The translations under genes were made by a program, and so were the position numbers. DNA of 47,276 nucleotides. It comes from Buchananella hordeovulneris. Lineage in GTDB: Bacteria > Actinomycetota > Actinomycetes > Actinomycetales > Actinomycetaceae. Location: assembly GCA_030529545.1 (NCBI GenBank), contig JAUMWR010000001.1, forward strand, positions 1 through 47,276. Reading direction: 5' to 3'. Shown here piece after piece: positions 32,838 through 43,987 of this stretch (its first letter is position 1; each line of letters begins with the position of its first letter). The notes below the pieces were generated by a model that had not been told where the DNA came from, did not search any database, and worked only from the letters and a program-made list of their open reading frames with translations.

Positions 32838-32922
32838 CGGAGGATGGGGGATTCGAACCCCCGAGGGCTTGCACCCAACACGCTTTCCAAGCGTGCGCCA
32901 TAGGCCACTAGGCGAATCCTCC
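32838..32922 (-). tRNA. tRNA-Ser(GGA)
   Basis: An 85-base class II tRNA. The acceptor is GGAGGAT/ATCCTCC, the anticodon stem-loop CACGCTTGGAAAGCGTG reads anticodon GGA, the T-loop GGTTCGAATCC is canonical, and there is a long variable arm. The discriminator G is followed by CCG, so CCA is not encoded. A TATGAT -10 box lies at 32937-32942 on the minus strand. Confidence 0.95.
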
Positions 32923-33096
32923 AGGCAACGTCCGTAATCATACGCAAAGGCGGCGGCGTTCGCCAATCCGAGCGGCATGGGGCGCATCACGCTTTTGTGT
33001 CCGCCTCTTTGGTGAACGGGAGGGCGTAGCTGGCAGGGCGCCAAGCTCCGCATTCTCTCCGTGTTGCGGCTGGCAGGCCGGGTGCATGTAGAATCG

Positions 33097-33192
33097 AGGC
33101 GATCCTCCGCGTGGCGGCATCATTCGAACCTCCCCAGGGCCGGAAGGCAGCAAGGATAAGGATGCTCTGCTGGGTGCGCGGAGGATCCTCTT
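33097..33192 (+). ncRNA. ffs: Signal recognition particle RNA (4.5S type)
   Basis: The strongly conserved apical part CCAGGGCCGGAAGGCAGCAA is present at about 33134-33153, with the symmetric internal loops. The base stem pairs GATCCTCCGCG (33101-33111) with CGCGGAGGATC (33177-33187). A TAGAAT -10 box is at 33089-33094 with a TTGCGG upstream. Its place before dnaX is typical of actinobacteria. Ends are approximate. Confidence 0.93.
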
Positions 33193-33459
33193 ATGTCCAG
33201 CGCCACCGGAATGCCCGTCGGTGTATGCGTGCTCTCCGTTGTCACCTGGTTGTCGGCCGGTATTCGTCGAGCCGCGCTGCGCGGTTGCCCGCGCGTTCAC
33301 CTGTCCAGCCCCCGGACTGGCTGGAGTTAGCGCCGCACCGAGCCGCCGCACCTTTTCCGTCCTGCTCGCGCCGTGCCTCCGCACCAGCCCGTGCGATTAC
33401 CGCCGTCCAAAATTCCCTCTGGTTCTCCAAGTGTTGGTGGGAGCAACTAGCCTTGGAGG

Positions 33460-36400
33460 GTGACCACAGCTCTGTATCGCCGTTACCGCCCGGAGTCCTT
33501 TGCGGACGTGATTGGGCAGTCGCACGTGACTGAGCCGCTGATGGCGGCGCTGCGTGCCGACCGCATTACGCATGCCTATCTGTTCTCCGGCCCCAGGGGA
33601 TGTGGCAAGACCACCTCGGCACGCATTTTGGCGCGGTGCTTGAACTGTGCACAGGGCCCCACTGACACTCCCTGTGGTCAGTGCGATTCTTGCCGGGAGC
33701 TGTCCCGCAGCGGCGGTGGTTCGCTGGACGTGGTGGAGATCGACGCGGCTAGTCACAACGGTGTGGACGACGCTCGCGAGCTGCGTGAGCGCGCCGCGTT
33801 TGCCCCGGTGCGGGACCGGTACAAGATCTTCATCCTGGACGAGGCCCACATGGTCACCCCGCAGGGCTTCAACGCGCTTTTGAAGCTGGTGGAGGAGCCG
33901 CCGCCGCATGTGAAGTTCATCTTCGCCACGACTGAGCCGGAGCGTGTGATCGGCACTATCCGTTCGCGCACCCACCACTATCCGTTCCGTTTGGTGCCGC
34001 CGGAGGAGTTGACGCGGTTCTTGGAGGAGCTGTGCGTCCGTGAGGGCGTGCAGGTGGAGTCGGGTGTGCTGCCGTTGGTGATTCGTGCTGGTGGCGGCTC
34101 GGTGCGTGACTCTCTCTCGGTGCTGGATCAGCTGATCGCGGGCACCATCGGGGGCCAGTTGGATTACCGCCAGGCGGTGGCGCTGCTGGGTTACACAGAT
34201 GAGACGCTGCTGGACCAGATTGTCTCTGCGTTCGCTGCGGACGACGGCGCTGGTGTATTCCGGGTGGTGGAGCGCGTGATCGGGGCGGGCCAGGAGCCGC
34301 GCCGTTTCGTGGAGGATCTGCTGCAGCGCCTGCGCGACCTGCTGGTCATCGCCGTTACGGCTGAGAACGCGCGCGACGCCCTGGCTGCCCTGCCTACCGA
34401 CGTGTTCGCGCGCATGCGCGAGCAGGCCAAGTCGATGGGGGCCCCAGCCCTGTCCAGGGCCGCAGATTTGGCCAATGAGGCGCTGACTTCGATGGTGGGT
34501 GCCACGAGCCCGCGCCTGCACGTGGAGCTGTTGTGCGCGCGGGTCCTGCTGGCTTTGGGGCAGATGCAGGGCATTGCGGCGCCCGGCGCTGGCCGCCAGC
34601 CCGCTGCAGCGCAGGAGGCGGCCCGTCCGCGCGCGGTGCAGCCTGCGGCGGCCGGCCGCCCTCGCGAGCAGGCGGGTGGTGAGCGTTCTCCGCAGCCGGG
34701 CGGATTTGAGCGGCCTGCCGCGCCGCGCCGCCCGGAGCCGCAGCCTGAGTTCGTTGACGTGGTGGCCTCCGCCGCCGCCGACTGGGGAGATGACTGGAGT
34801 CAGGAGAGCGTTCCCGCCATCCCTACTCCCGCCCCGCAGGTGGACGACGCCCCGCTGGCCCGCCCGCAGGGTGCCCGCCCGGAGACCATTCGCCCGGACA
34901 TGAACCGCCCGGCCGCCCCTTCGCAGGGGAGCGATTGGGGGGACGACGTTCAGCCTGCCCACTCGATTCCGGGCCGGTTCGAGGCAGACCACTTCGAGGC
35001 TGGGCGTCCCGGCGACGCCCGTGCCGAAAACGTCCACGCCGAGAGTGCCCACGCCGGGAATGCTCACGCCAAGGATGTCCGCGTTGGGGATCCGCGTGCT
35101 GGGGACGGTCGTTTCAGGGCTGCGGGCCCCGAGTTTGGGCGCACTGAGGCTGGTCGTCCGGTAGAGGGTCGGCCCGCAGAGGGCCGCCCGATGGACGAGC
35201 GTCAGCGCCTCGGCGTGCAGCACGGTCATCCGGAGGAGTGGGGTTCCGCAGAGGGCCGTTCCCAGGGTGGGCGTCCCGGGCAGGAGTCTGCGGCCGACAG
35301 GTTCGCCGGGGGCCGCGAGGAAGGCATGGACCGTCCGTACGCTGGTGGGGCCGAGGCCGCCCAGGGTGCGCCGCAGGGCGAAGAGCAGTGGGGTACGCGC
35401 GAGTTCCTGCCCGGTGGCGGCAGGCAGGGCGCCCCCGGCCAGGGTCAGCGTCAGGAGTTCCCGGCGGAGGCCCGCAGGCCCGCGCCCGCTGCTGCGTCCG
35501 CCCCCGCCCGTGAACCCGAACTCGAGTACGGCACCACCCTCTCCCCGGCAGGCAGCGCCGGCCAGGGGGAGATGATCCGCGACCGCTGGTCGGAGGTGCT
35601 CAACTCCCTGCGGGGAATCAGCCAGGTGGTGTGGGCGCTGGTGAGCCCCAACGCCCACCCGGGTCCGGTCACCGACGGCGTGTTTGCGCTGCACATCCCG
35701 CTGCCCGGCCTGCTCAACGCTTTCCAGAGCCGCAACATGGGCCTGGCCGTGCAGCAGGCGCTGCGTGAGTCCCTGGGCTTGGAGCTGAGCGTGGAGGCCG
35801 TCCCGGGCGGGCCGGCGTCGCAGGCAAGCCCTGCCCCCCAAGGCGGTGATGCCGACCCTTTCGCCGGCAGCCGCGAGGCGGCACCCGAGAACCACGGCAC
35901 TAACCATCACTCGGGCTACCAGGACCAGCCGGTACGCAGGGCGGAGCCCCAGACGGATCGTGCTGGCCGGGGCCAGGTTCAGCCTGAACCGACTGTCTGG
36001 GCGGAGCCCAACCCTGAGCCAGTTGGCTGGGAGAGCCGGTCGGTGGCCCCTCGGCGTGAGGGTGCAGGTGTTGGTGTGGAGTCGGCGTCGGTTGCGGCGC
36101 CCGGGTCGGCCGATTGGCAGTCTGCGCAGGCCGAGCCTGCCGGATGGGCGGAGCCCCAGGCGGATCGTGCTGGCCGGGGCCAGGTTCAGCCTGAACCGGC
36201 TGGCTGGGCAGAACCGCACGCTGAGATCGCTGACCGTCGCCCGCCCCAGCCCGAGCCCGCAGGTTGGGATCCGCCCCAGCCCCAGCCCGCCCGGACGCAG
36301 CTTGGAGGCGGATACGGCGCGCGGCGGGAGACCGCTCCCGCCGCGCCCGCCCCCGCTCCGCAGCAGGACTGGGACGACGCGGGAGAGGCGTGGCCGGAGG

Positions 36401-36762
36401 TGCCCTCCTCGCTGGTCACGCGGCTCGACCGCGAGCCGGAGCCCGAGCCCTGGGCGCCGGTCCACGACATTCGCTCCGGCAAGCGGATCGACCAACGGCC
36501 CGCCCCTGCCCTGTCCTTAGCTCAGCCACCCGCCCCAGAGCCGGGCCCCGCTGTGAACGGCGGAGAGGCGCCAGGTAGCCCGGCCCCGGACGCCCACCCC
36601 GTCGTGCCCAAGCCGGAACTCCACGTGCCTGGCATGGACGAGCACGACATCAGCTTTGACGATCCCGAGGTGGAGGTAAACACCGAGGCCGGCGTGCACG
36701 TGATGCTGCGCGTCCTGGGTGGTCAGATACTTGAGGAGCGCGAGGTTACTAGCCCCCTCTAG
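33460..36762 (+). CDS. dnaX: DNA polymerase III subunit gamma/tau
   Basis: An 1100-residue clamp-loader ATPase. The N-terminal AAA+ part is complete: LYRRYRPESFADVIGQ, Walker A GPRGCGKTT (about 45-53), a four-cysteine zinc site (LNCAQGPTDTPCGQCDSC, about 62-79), DEAH (about 127) and the Arg-finger region. Domain III ends near 370. The rest is a very long Pro/Ala/Glu/Arg-rich region interrupted by a conserved tau-type segment (about 700-790: RDRWSEVLNSLRGISQVVWAL). At 1100 residues it is longer than most homologues. GTG at 33460 has GGAGG directly against it and a -10-like TAGCCT at 33448-33453, so translation may be leaderless. recR follows after 32 bases. Confidence 0.94.
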   Translation: MTTALYRRYRPESFADVIGQSHVTEPLMAALRADRITHAYLFSGPRGCGKTTSARILARCLNCAQGPTDTPCGQCDSCRELSRSGGGSLDVVEIDAASHNGVDDARELRERAAFAPVRDRYKIFILDEAHMVTPQGFNALLKLVEEPPPHVKFIFATTEPERVIGTIRSRTHHYPFRLVPPEELTRFLEELCVREGVQVESGVLPLVIRAGGGSVRDSLSVLDQLIAGTIGGQLDYRQAVALLGYTDETLLDQIVSAFAADDGAGVFRVVERVIGAGQEPRRFVEDLLQRLRDLLVIAVTAENARDALAALPTDVFARMREQAKSMGAPALSRAADLANEALTSMVGATSPRLHVELLCARVLLALGQMQGIAAPGAGRQPAAAQEAARPRAVQPAAAGRPREQAGGERSPQPGGFERPAAPRRPEPQPEFVDVVASAAADWGDDWSQESVPAIPTPAPQVDDAPLARPQGARPETIRPDMNRPAAPSQGSDWGDDVQPAHSIPGRFEADHFEAGRPGDARAENVHAESAHAGNAHAKDVRVGDPRAGDGRFRAAGPEFGRTEAGRPVEGRPAEGRPMDERQRLGVQHGHPEEWGSAEGRSQGGRPGQESAADRFAGGREEGMDRPYAGGAEAAQGAPQGEEQWGTREFLPGGGRQGAPGQGQRQEFPAEARRPAPAAASAPAREPELEYGTTLSPAGSAGQGEMIRDRWSEVLNSLRGISQVVWALVSPNAHPGPVTDGVFALHIPLPGLLNAFQSRNMGLAVQQALRESLGLELSVEAVPGGPASQASPAPQGGDADPFAGSREAAPENHGTNHHSGYQDQPVRRAEPQTDRAGRGQVQPEPTVWAEPNPEPVGWESRSVAPRREGAGVGVESASVAAPGSADWQSAQAEPAGWAEPQADRAGRGQVQPEPAGWAEPHAEIADRRPPQPEPAGWDPPQPQPARTQLGGGYGARRETAPAAPAPAPQQDWDDAGEAWPEVPSSLVTRLDREPEPEPWAPVHDIRSGKRIDQRPAPALSLAQPPAPEPGPAVNGGEAPGSPAPDAHPVVPKPELHVPGMDEHDISFDDPEVEVNTEAGVHVMLRVLGGQILEEREVTSPL
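35941..36216 (+). repeat. Direct repeat inside dnaX (about 68 bp, two copies)
   Basis: 35941-36009 and 36148-36216 are nearly identical (GCGGAGCCCCAGRCGGATCG at the start), encoding AEPQxDRAGRGQVQPEP. They are separated by about 139 bases of related W-A/E-P codons, suggesting expansion of the tail by slippage or unequal recombination. Confidence 0.85.
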
Positions 36763-36794
36763 CCAGCGCCCCACCAGAGAAATAAGGAGAACCG

Positions 36795-37415
36795 GTGTAC
36801 GACGGTGCCGTACAGGACCTGATCGACGAGCTGGGCCGTCTGCCTGGCATCGGCCCCAAGAGCGCCCAGCGCATCGCCTTCCATATCCTCGGCAGCGAGG
36901 CCACGGACGTCGAGCGCCTGGCCCAGGCCCTAGTGCAGGTGAAGGCCAAGGTGCGCTTCTGCACCGTCTGCGGCAACATCGCCGAGTCCGAGCTGTGCAC
37001 CATCTGCCGGGACCCGCGTCGCAGCGAAGAGGTCCTGTGCGTGGTAGAAGAACCCAAGGACGTCATCGCAATCGAACGCACCCGCGAGTTCCGGGGCAAA
37101 TACCACGTGCTGGGTGGCGCGATCGATCCCCTCAACGGGGTCGGCCCCGCCCAGCTCCGTGTACGCGAACTACTGCAGCGCGTGGGCGAGGGCAACGTCA
37201 CCGAGGTCATCATCGCCACCGACCCCAACATCGAAGGCGAAGCCACCGCCGCGTTCCTGGTGCGCACCCTGCGCACCCTCGAAGTGCCCGTCTCCCGCCT
37301 CGCCTCCGGTCTGCCCGTGGGCGGCGACCTCGAGTACGCGGACGAGGTCACCTTGGGCCGCGCCTTCGAGGGACGCCGCCTGGTGGGCGCCCCCACCCCC
37401 AGTATGTCCGAATAG
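36795..37415 (+). CDS. recR: Recombination mediator RecR
   Basis: A 206-residue RecFOR-pathway protein. Features are an N-terminal HhH ([18 protein letters not shown]), a four-cysteine zinc finger ([16 protein letters not shown], about 56-71), a Toprim domain ([31 protein letters not shown]) and the Walker-like C-terminus. Length is normal. The GTG at 36795 follows AAGGAGA at a 6-base spacing. It is in one operon with dnaX, as in most bacteria. Confidence 0.96.
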   Translation: MYDGAVQDLIDELGRLPGIGPKSAQRIAFHILGSEATDVERLAQALVQVKAKVRFCTVCGNIAESELCTICRDPRRSEEVLCVVEEPKDVIAIERTREFRGKYHVLGGAIDPLNGVGPAQLRVRELLQRVGEGNVTEVIIATDPNIEGEATAAFLVRTLRTLEVPVSRLASGLPVGGDLEYADEVTLGRAFEGRRLVGAPTPSMSE

Positions 37416-37647
37416 TGAGCGTGCTGGCCACGAATTGAACACAGTGTGGGGAGCAACGTCGGCCACTAAAGAGATCAAGCTGGCCAAAGTAAGGCCAAAC
37501 TGCGATCAAGGTGACAAAAGCTGCGTCCTGTATCCATGAAAGAATCTTCGCAGTGCTAACTGGTTCAACGCGTAACCAACCCGGCACAGCCAAGCCCCTT
37601 CCACGCCTGCCCCTGACGGCAGGCGCGAGCAAGCCCTAAGGAACGAC

Positions 37648-40013
<2,366 letters not shown>

Positions 40014-40031
40014 TGCCCAGCAGGCCCGGTG

Positions 40032-40061
40032 GGGGGCGCGGCGGTTTACCGCCGCGCCCCC
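40032..40061 (+). terminator. Terminator after asd
   Basis: Complementary 14-base arms beginning GGGGGCGCGGCGG at 40032-40045 and 40048-40061, 18 bases past the stop. Confidence 0.8.
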
Positions 40062-40247
40062 AACTGCTTTGCGCCCGGACCGAGTTGCGAAACCGGTTTT
40101 GGTGGCCGGTCGATTCCAACCCCCAAAGTTGGGCTCATTGACCATACTTATGAGTATCAGACGAGACACAGCTCACCCGGATTGCTTGGCAGGCTGTTCC
40201 TGTCGATAGCTTGGTTGGCTGCGCAGCAAAGAGGAAGGAGCGCCGCC

Positions 40248-40952
40248 ATGAACGCCACTGGAAAGAACGCGTTTGCCTTGATGCTGGCCCTTGCAGTCGC
40301 CTTGATAGGGATTGTGCTGGTCATTGTCTCCGCGATCGGCCTGTTTTCTAGCAAAGAGAACAATGCCGGCCAAAGCTCTGCTCCCTCCAGTGGGAGCTCG
40401 AGGAGCGTCGAAGCCACCCCAGACATTGCCACCACGCAGCCTGAGGACATGGCCTCCCCGGCCGCCCCGGCGCAGCCGGTCGAACCAGTCGAGTCCAGCA
40501 GCGCGGATCCCGCCGCCCCGGCCGACGGCGAAGCCACCCCGGCGCCGCCCGCGCCGCTCCCAGGGATTCCCGCCCAGGAGCCCAACGGCACGCGGCCCGC
40601 ACCAGCTGGCGTGGATTTCAGGGACCGCTACGCCTTCTTCTCTCCCTCCCGCAACATCTACTGCGAGATGGACGGCAACGCGGCCAATTGCGGCATCTTG
40701 CAGCGCAACTACACCCCGCCCATGCCGTGCGAGAACGGCTACCACATGGTCAAGATCACCGCAGTGGGCGGAGAGATGACTGAGGACTGCATCATCGGTA
40801 ACCCCGGCGCCGAAGTCGCGGTGATGGACTACGGCAGGTCAGTCAACACGGGCAATCTGACGTGCCTCTCCCAGGAAGCGGGCGTTGTTTGCTGGAACAA
40901 CCTCACGGGAGCCGGGTTCCTGATGAACCGGGATGGGATCACCAAGTTCTAG
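40248..40952 (+). CDS. Membrane-anchored exoprotein with DUF6636-like cysteine domain, paralogue 1
   Basis: A 234-residue protein with a membrane helix or uncleaved signal at about 8-33, a Pro/Ala/Ser linker (40-120) and a C-terminal domain of about 110 residues. The domain pattern is FFSPSRNIYCEMDG, NCGILQR, PPMPCENGYHMVKI, EDCIIGN, DYGRSVNTGNLTCLSQEAG, VCWNNLTGAGFLMNRDGI. Six cysteines suggest disulfides outside the cell. This matches the DUF6636-type 'SPSGNI-C...C' domain of actinobacterial exported proteins, whose function is unknown. The ATG at 40248 has GAGGAAGGAG seven bases upstream. Two paralogues lie nearby on the opposite strand. Confidence 0.75.
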   Translation: MNATGKNAFALMLALAVALIGIVLVIVSAIGLFSSKENNAGQSSAPSSGSSRSVEATPDIATTQPEDMASPAAPAQPVEPVESSSADPAAPADGEATPAPPAPLPGIPAQEPNGTRPAPAGVDFRDRYAFFSPSRNIYCEMDGNAANCGILQRNYTPPMPCENGYHMVKITAVGGEMTEDCIIGNPGAEVAVMDYGRSVNTGNLTCLSQEAGVVCWNNLTGAGFLMNRDGITKF

Positions 40953-40959
40953 AACGAAC

Positions 40960-41003
40960 AGTGGGGCGGGGCGAGGAAAATACTTTCCTCGCCCCGCCCC
41001 ACT
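40960..41003. terminator. Bidirectional terminator between paralogue 1 and trxA
   Basis: Perfect 20-bp stem (AGTGGGGCGGGGCGAGGAAA and its complement) with loop ATAC. The A/T-rich inner end and its place between two convergent genes suit termination in both directions. Confidence 0.9.
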
Positions 41004-41017
41004 AGCGTCTGGCCAAA

Positions 41018-41392
41018 TCAGGCCTGCTCGGCGGCCTCGGCCTCCGCGATCTCCTTGTGGACCTGAGCCATGTCCAGCTCCTTGATCTTCTGCACCAGCT
41101 CGCGCAGCTGCGGCTCGCGCAGGGCACCTGGCTGGGCGAAGACCAGGACCTTCTCCCGGAAGGCCATGATGGTGGGGATGGAGGTGATACCGAACTCGCC
41201 GGCGAGCTGCGGCTGCGCCTCAGTGTCCACCTTGGCAAAGACTACGTCCGGGAACTCCTCAGAAACCTTGGAGAAGATCGGGCCAAACTGGCGGCACGGA
41301 CCGCACCACTCTGCCCAGAAGTCGAGCAAAACGATGTCGTTGTTCTCGATGGCCTCGGTAAAGCTCTCCGCAGTCAGGTCAACAGTGGCCAC
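41018..41392 (-). CDS. trxA: Thioredoxin
   Basis: A 124-residue disulfide reductase. The active site is WAEWCGPCRQF, followed by the conserved cis-Pro segment GITSIPTIMAF. The C-terminus has an extra Glu/Ala-rich helix of about 20 residues. The GTG at 41392 follows GGAG at five bases and aligns with the start of the fold; the ATG at 41419 would add nine basic, non-conserved residues. It lies between genes for cysteine-containing exported domains but is a cytosolic enzyme, so a functional link is unproven. Confidence 0.93.
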   Translation of the reverse strand: MATVDLTAESFTEAIENNDIVLLDFWAEWCGPCRQFGPIFSKVSEEFPDVVFAKVDTEAQPQLAGEFGITSIPTIMAFREKVLVFAQPGALREPQLRELVQKIKELDMAQVHKEIAEAEAAEQA

Positions 41393-41506
41393 GTTTACTC
41401 CATTTCGGTTGCGATTCAATGCTTTCCACCCAACCTAACGGATGGCACCACGCTTTTATTCCCGCCTGGCCCAAAGATGGCCCAACTCGCTTCCGGGGGC
41501 GGGAAT

Positions 41507-42727
41507 CTAGTAGGTGTATTGGAGATCCGCGCTCAGGTAGAAGCCGTTGCCAGTAGTCATGTGCCAGCAATTGGCCCCGTCGTAGTCGAGGACGCACGCG
41601 TACACCCCGGTGGTGAACGCGGAGCCAGCGGGAGCCGTATCCACCAAACCACCGTCGCTGTAGTTACACGTGGACTGGATTGGGCCAGTCCCGTCCATGC
41701 TCAGGATGAAAACCGCCCCGGGGTCGCACTGGATGGGCGGCACAAAGTTCCAAACTGCGGTGGCGCATTCCACCGAATGGACCGAGCCGCGGCAAAGCAC
41801 CGAGCCGGAGGGGGTGACGAAGGAAAAGTACTCGCCAAAGACCGCGTCCTCTGGGGGTGGGAAGGCGGGCCCTGCGGGTGCAGGGGGAGCCGGCGGGGGC
41901 TCCGGCGCGGGTGGCGGGGCTGGCGCTGGCGGCGGTGGTGGCGCTGCCTGCGTAGAGGGTTGTTGTGCCGCCGCCGTGCCCTGGGTGGCAGAGGGGCTAG
42001 GGCTCGGCGGAGCTGAGGGGGTGGCAGAGGCCAGTTCGCTGGGTGCCTCATTTGCGGCGCTGGAGGCGGAGGGGGAGGGGCGAGGGCTGGGGGTAGCCGA
42101 GTCGTCCTTCCCGCCAGCGAATATGAAGACAAGCAGACCGACAACAGAGATGGTCAGCACGACGACGGCCATTACCAGTGCCCACGTCATCCAGGGCTTA
42201 GGCGCGCCGGCATCCTTGCCGCCGCTCGGCGGGCCTCCCCCGGGCGGAATGCTGGCCGGGGGAGCAGGCCACGTGGTGGCCGGCGTCGCGCTCGCTTGCC
42301 AGCTGGCCGCGCCCGCCACTCCCTGCCACGCCCCGGTAGCGCCGGAGCCTCCCACCGCTTCTGCGGTTCCGGGCACGGGCGCGGGTGGGGCAACTGGTAC
42401 TCCTTGCCAAGGGGTGGGGTGGGGCGCACTCCCTGCCGGGGTGGCGGGTACTGACTGCCACGGCGTGCCAGGAGCCGGCCCTGCCGAGGCGGGATCGGGT
42501 TGCCCGAGCACGGCTGTGGCGTCCGGCAGGGCCTGCCAAGCGCCGCCCGCGCCCGGACCCTGCGTGGCAGTGTCCGGGCGCGCGTGCCATGTTGTGGCGT
42601 CCGGCTGGGGCTGCCAGCCCGGGGAGTTGGTCTGCGGCTGCCAGCCCTGGGGCGGCGGGGCTCCCTGCCCGCCACCGCTTGTAGCTTGGGGCTGCCAGCC
42701 GCATGGTCCCTGTGTGTTAGTGCTCAC
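41507..42727 (-). CDS. Membrane protein with Trp-Gln-Pro repeats and DUF6636-like domain, paralogue 2
   Basis: A 406-residue protein. Residues 1-170 are disordered with recurring WQ/WQP/WH words (GWQPQ, AWQALPD, PWQSVP, PWQGVP, AWQGV, SWQAS). A membrane helix lies at about 180-205 (WALVMAVVVLTISVVGLLVFIFAGG). A Ser/Pro/Ala linker follows, then the C-terminal domain: FSFVTPSGSVLCRGS, ECATAVWNF, PPIQCDPG, STCNYSD, YACVLDYDGANCWHMTTGNGFYLS. The second GTG (42727) is chosen; GGGAGG lies eight bases before it and overlaps the first GTG at 42736. Paralogous to the genes at 40248 and 42955. Confidence 0.75.
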   Translation of the reverse strand: MSTNTQGPCGWQPQATSGGGQGAPPPQGWQPQTNSPGWQPQPDATTWHARPDTATQGPGAGGAWQALPDATAVLGQPDPASAGPAPGTPWQSVPATPAGSAPHPTPWQGVPVAPPAPVPGTAEAVGGSGATGAWQGVAGAASWQASATPATTWPAPPASIPPGGGPPSGGKDAGAPKPWMTWALVMAVVVLTISVVGLLVFIFAGGKDDSATPSPRPSPSASSAANEAPSELASATPSAPPSPSPSATQGTAAAQQPSTQAAPPPPPAPAPPPAPEPPPAPPAPAGPAFPPPEDAVFGEYFSFVTPSGSVLCRGSVHSVECATAVWNFVPPIQCDPGAVFILSMDGTGPIQSTCNYSDGGLVDTAPAGSAFTTGVYACVLDYDGANCWHMTTGNGFYLSADLQYTY

Positions 42728-42924
42728 GGCTCTCACCTCCCTGGGGGTGCGCCGCCGGGCCCTAGAGGGCGCGACCCGCCGCTCGTTTGCTGTGCCGAGC
42801 GCGCGCTACCTTGCCCGCACTCATGGGGCCAGACACTGCCATCGTAAAAGCCTGTGTCACCGGCGTGCAGGAAAACGGGAGCGAATTCTAACGAGAATCA
42901 TGCTCTCGTCTCCGCAAACGGGGG

Positions 42925-42950
42925 GCGGGCGGGAAAAACGTCCCGCCCGC
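42925..42950 (-). terminator. Terminator after paralogue 3
   Basis: A 10-bp stem (GCGGGCGGGA and complement) with loop AAAACG or its complement, immediately past the stop at 42955. Confidence 0.65.
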
Positions 42951-42954
42951 AGGG

Positions 42955-43911
42955 CTACTTCTTAAAGATTCCCTCGCGAGAGATGACGAATCCGCGCCCG
43001 GTGGCCAGATGCCAGCAGTCCACGCCGCTTTCCTTGCTGACGCACGCGAACTTCTCGTTCGCGGTGCTCTCGCCGTAATTCAGGGTGGGCAGATCCCCCT
43101 CTGCGCTGGCGCATTCCTCAGAGATATTGCCCTGCGCGTCGATAGTGACGATCACGGGCTCGTCGGGTCCGCACCCGGCAGAGGTAGTCTCGTAGTGTTC
43201 GTACATGACGCACCACGCGGCCTCGCCCTCCAGGGAGCAGCCGATGTTCTGGGAGGGGGTGTAGAAGGCGGAAAAATCCAGGGCATCGGCAGGAGCCGGG
43301 CGCAGCTGGGTGGAGGTGCTGGGGGTGGGCGTCGGGGACGCGGAATCGGCGGCCTGCGTGGGCGCGGCTGTCTCCTGCGGGAGCTGGCTGCTGGTCCGCA
43401 TGGCGTCAGCGACCTCGGGACGGGCGGGCTTGGCGGGACCAAACAGCGTGAAGACCACGTACAGGATCACCAACACCAGCACCACGGCCAAGCCGCCGAT
43501 CACCCAGGGTAGGGCGCCGCCCCCACTAGGCTCCTCGTCGTCTTCGAAGTCCAAGATTCCCCCGCCGCCTGCAGCTGTGACAGGCAAGGACTGGGTGGGG
43601 GGAAACAGCGGGTTGCCCCCCAACTCGCGGGCCCCACTTCCGCGGGCCCCGCCGTCGCTGGCCCCGCCGGTTGAGGGAGTGACGCCGGGGGGCGGGGGTG
43701 CCGGGGGCCCGCCGGCTGCGCGCTGCGCTAGGGCGGCATCAACTGCCGGGTCATGCAGATTCGCTAGCCAGCCCAGCAACGCCGGGTACGTGGAGGGATT
43801 GAGCGCGATTGCTGGCCTTAACCCGGGATATTCCTGGGCAAGCTGCTGCAGGGTGAGCAGCGGCGTAGCCGGATCCTGGGCGAGCTGCAGGAGCAGCGAG
43901 TTCTGCGCCAA
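42955..43911 (-). CDS. Variant-leucine-rich-repeat membrane protein with DUF6636-like domain, paralogue 3
   Basis: A 318-residue protein. Residues 1-65 form a variant LRR (LRV-like) helical segment: ATPLLTLQQLAQEYPGLRP, ALNPSTYPALLGWLANLHDPAVDAAL. A Gly/Pro linker, a membrane helix at about 135-157 (LPWVIGGLAVVLVLVILYVVF) and a Ser/Thr linker follow. The C-terminal domain reads FYTPSQNIGCSLEG, WCVMYEHY, GCGPDEPVIVTI, EECASAE, NYGESTANEKFACVSKESGVDCWHLATGRGFVIS. The TTG at 43911 has AGGAGGGGG just upstream. The intracellular part may sense or bind something, with the same external domain as the two neighbours. Confidence 0.78.
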   Translation of the reverse strand: MAQNSLLLQLAQDPATPLLTLQQLAQEYPGLRPAIALNPSTYPALLGWLANLHDPAVDAALAQRAAGGPPAPPPPGVTPSTGGASDGGARGSGARELGGNPLFPPTQSLPVTAAGGGGILDFEDDEEPSGGGALPWVIGGLAVVLVLVILYVVFTLFGPAKPARPEVADAMRTSSQLPQETAAPTQAADSASPTPTPSTSTQLRPAPADALDFSAFYTPSQNIGCSLEGEAAWCVMYEHYETTSAGCGPDEPVIVTIDAQGNISEECASAEGDLPTLNYGESTANEKFACVSKESGVDCWHLATGRGFVISREGIFKK

Positions 43912-43987
43912 TTCCCCCTCCTAAATGGATATTCTCCGCAAGTTTAGCTATGGGCGGGAATTTCTTTAACCCCCTTAAACTGTGTGC

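Noticed and set aside
33397-36495. Minus-strand open frame of 1032 codons opposite dnaX
   Set aside because: It exists because GC-rich codons of the opposite gene avoid stops; the dnaX frame has unambiguous motifs, and the antisense product is Arg/Leu/Pro-rich low complexity.
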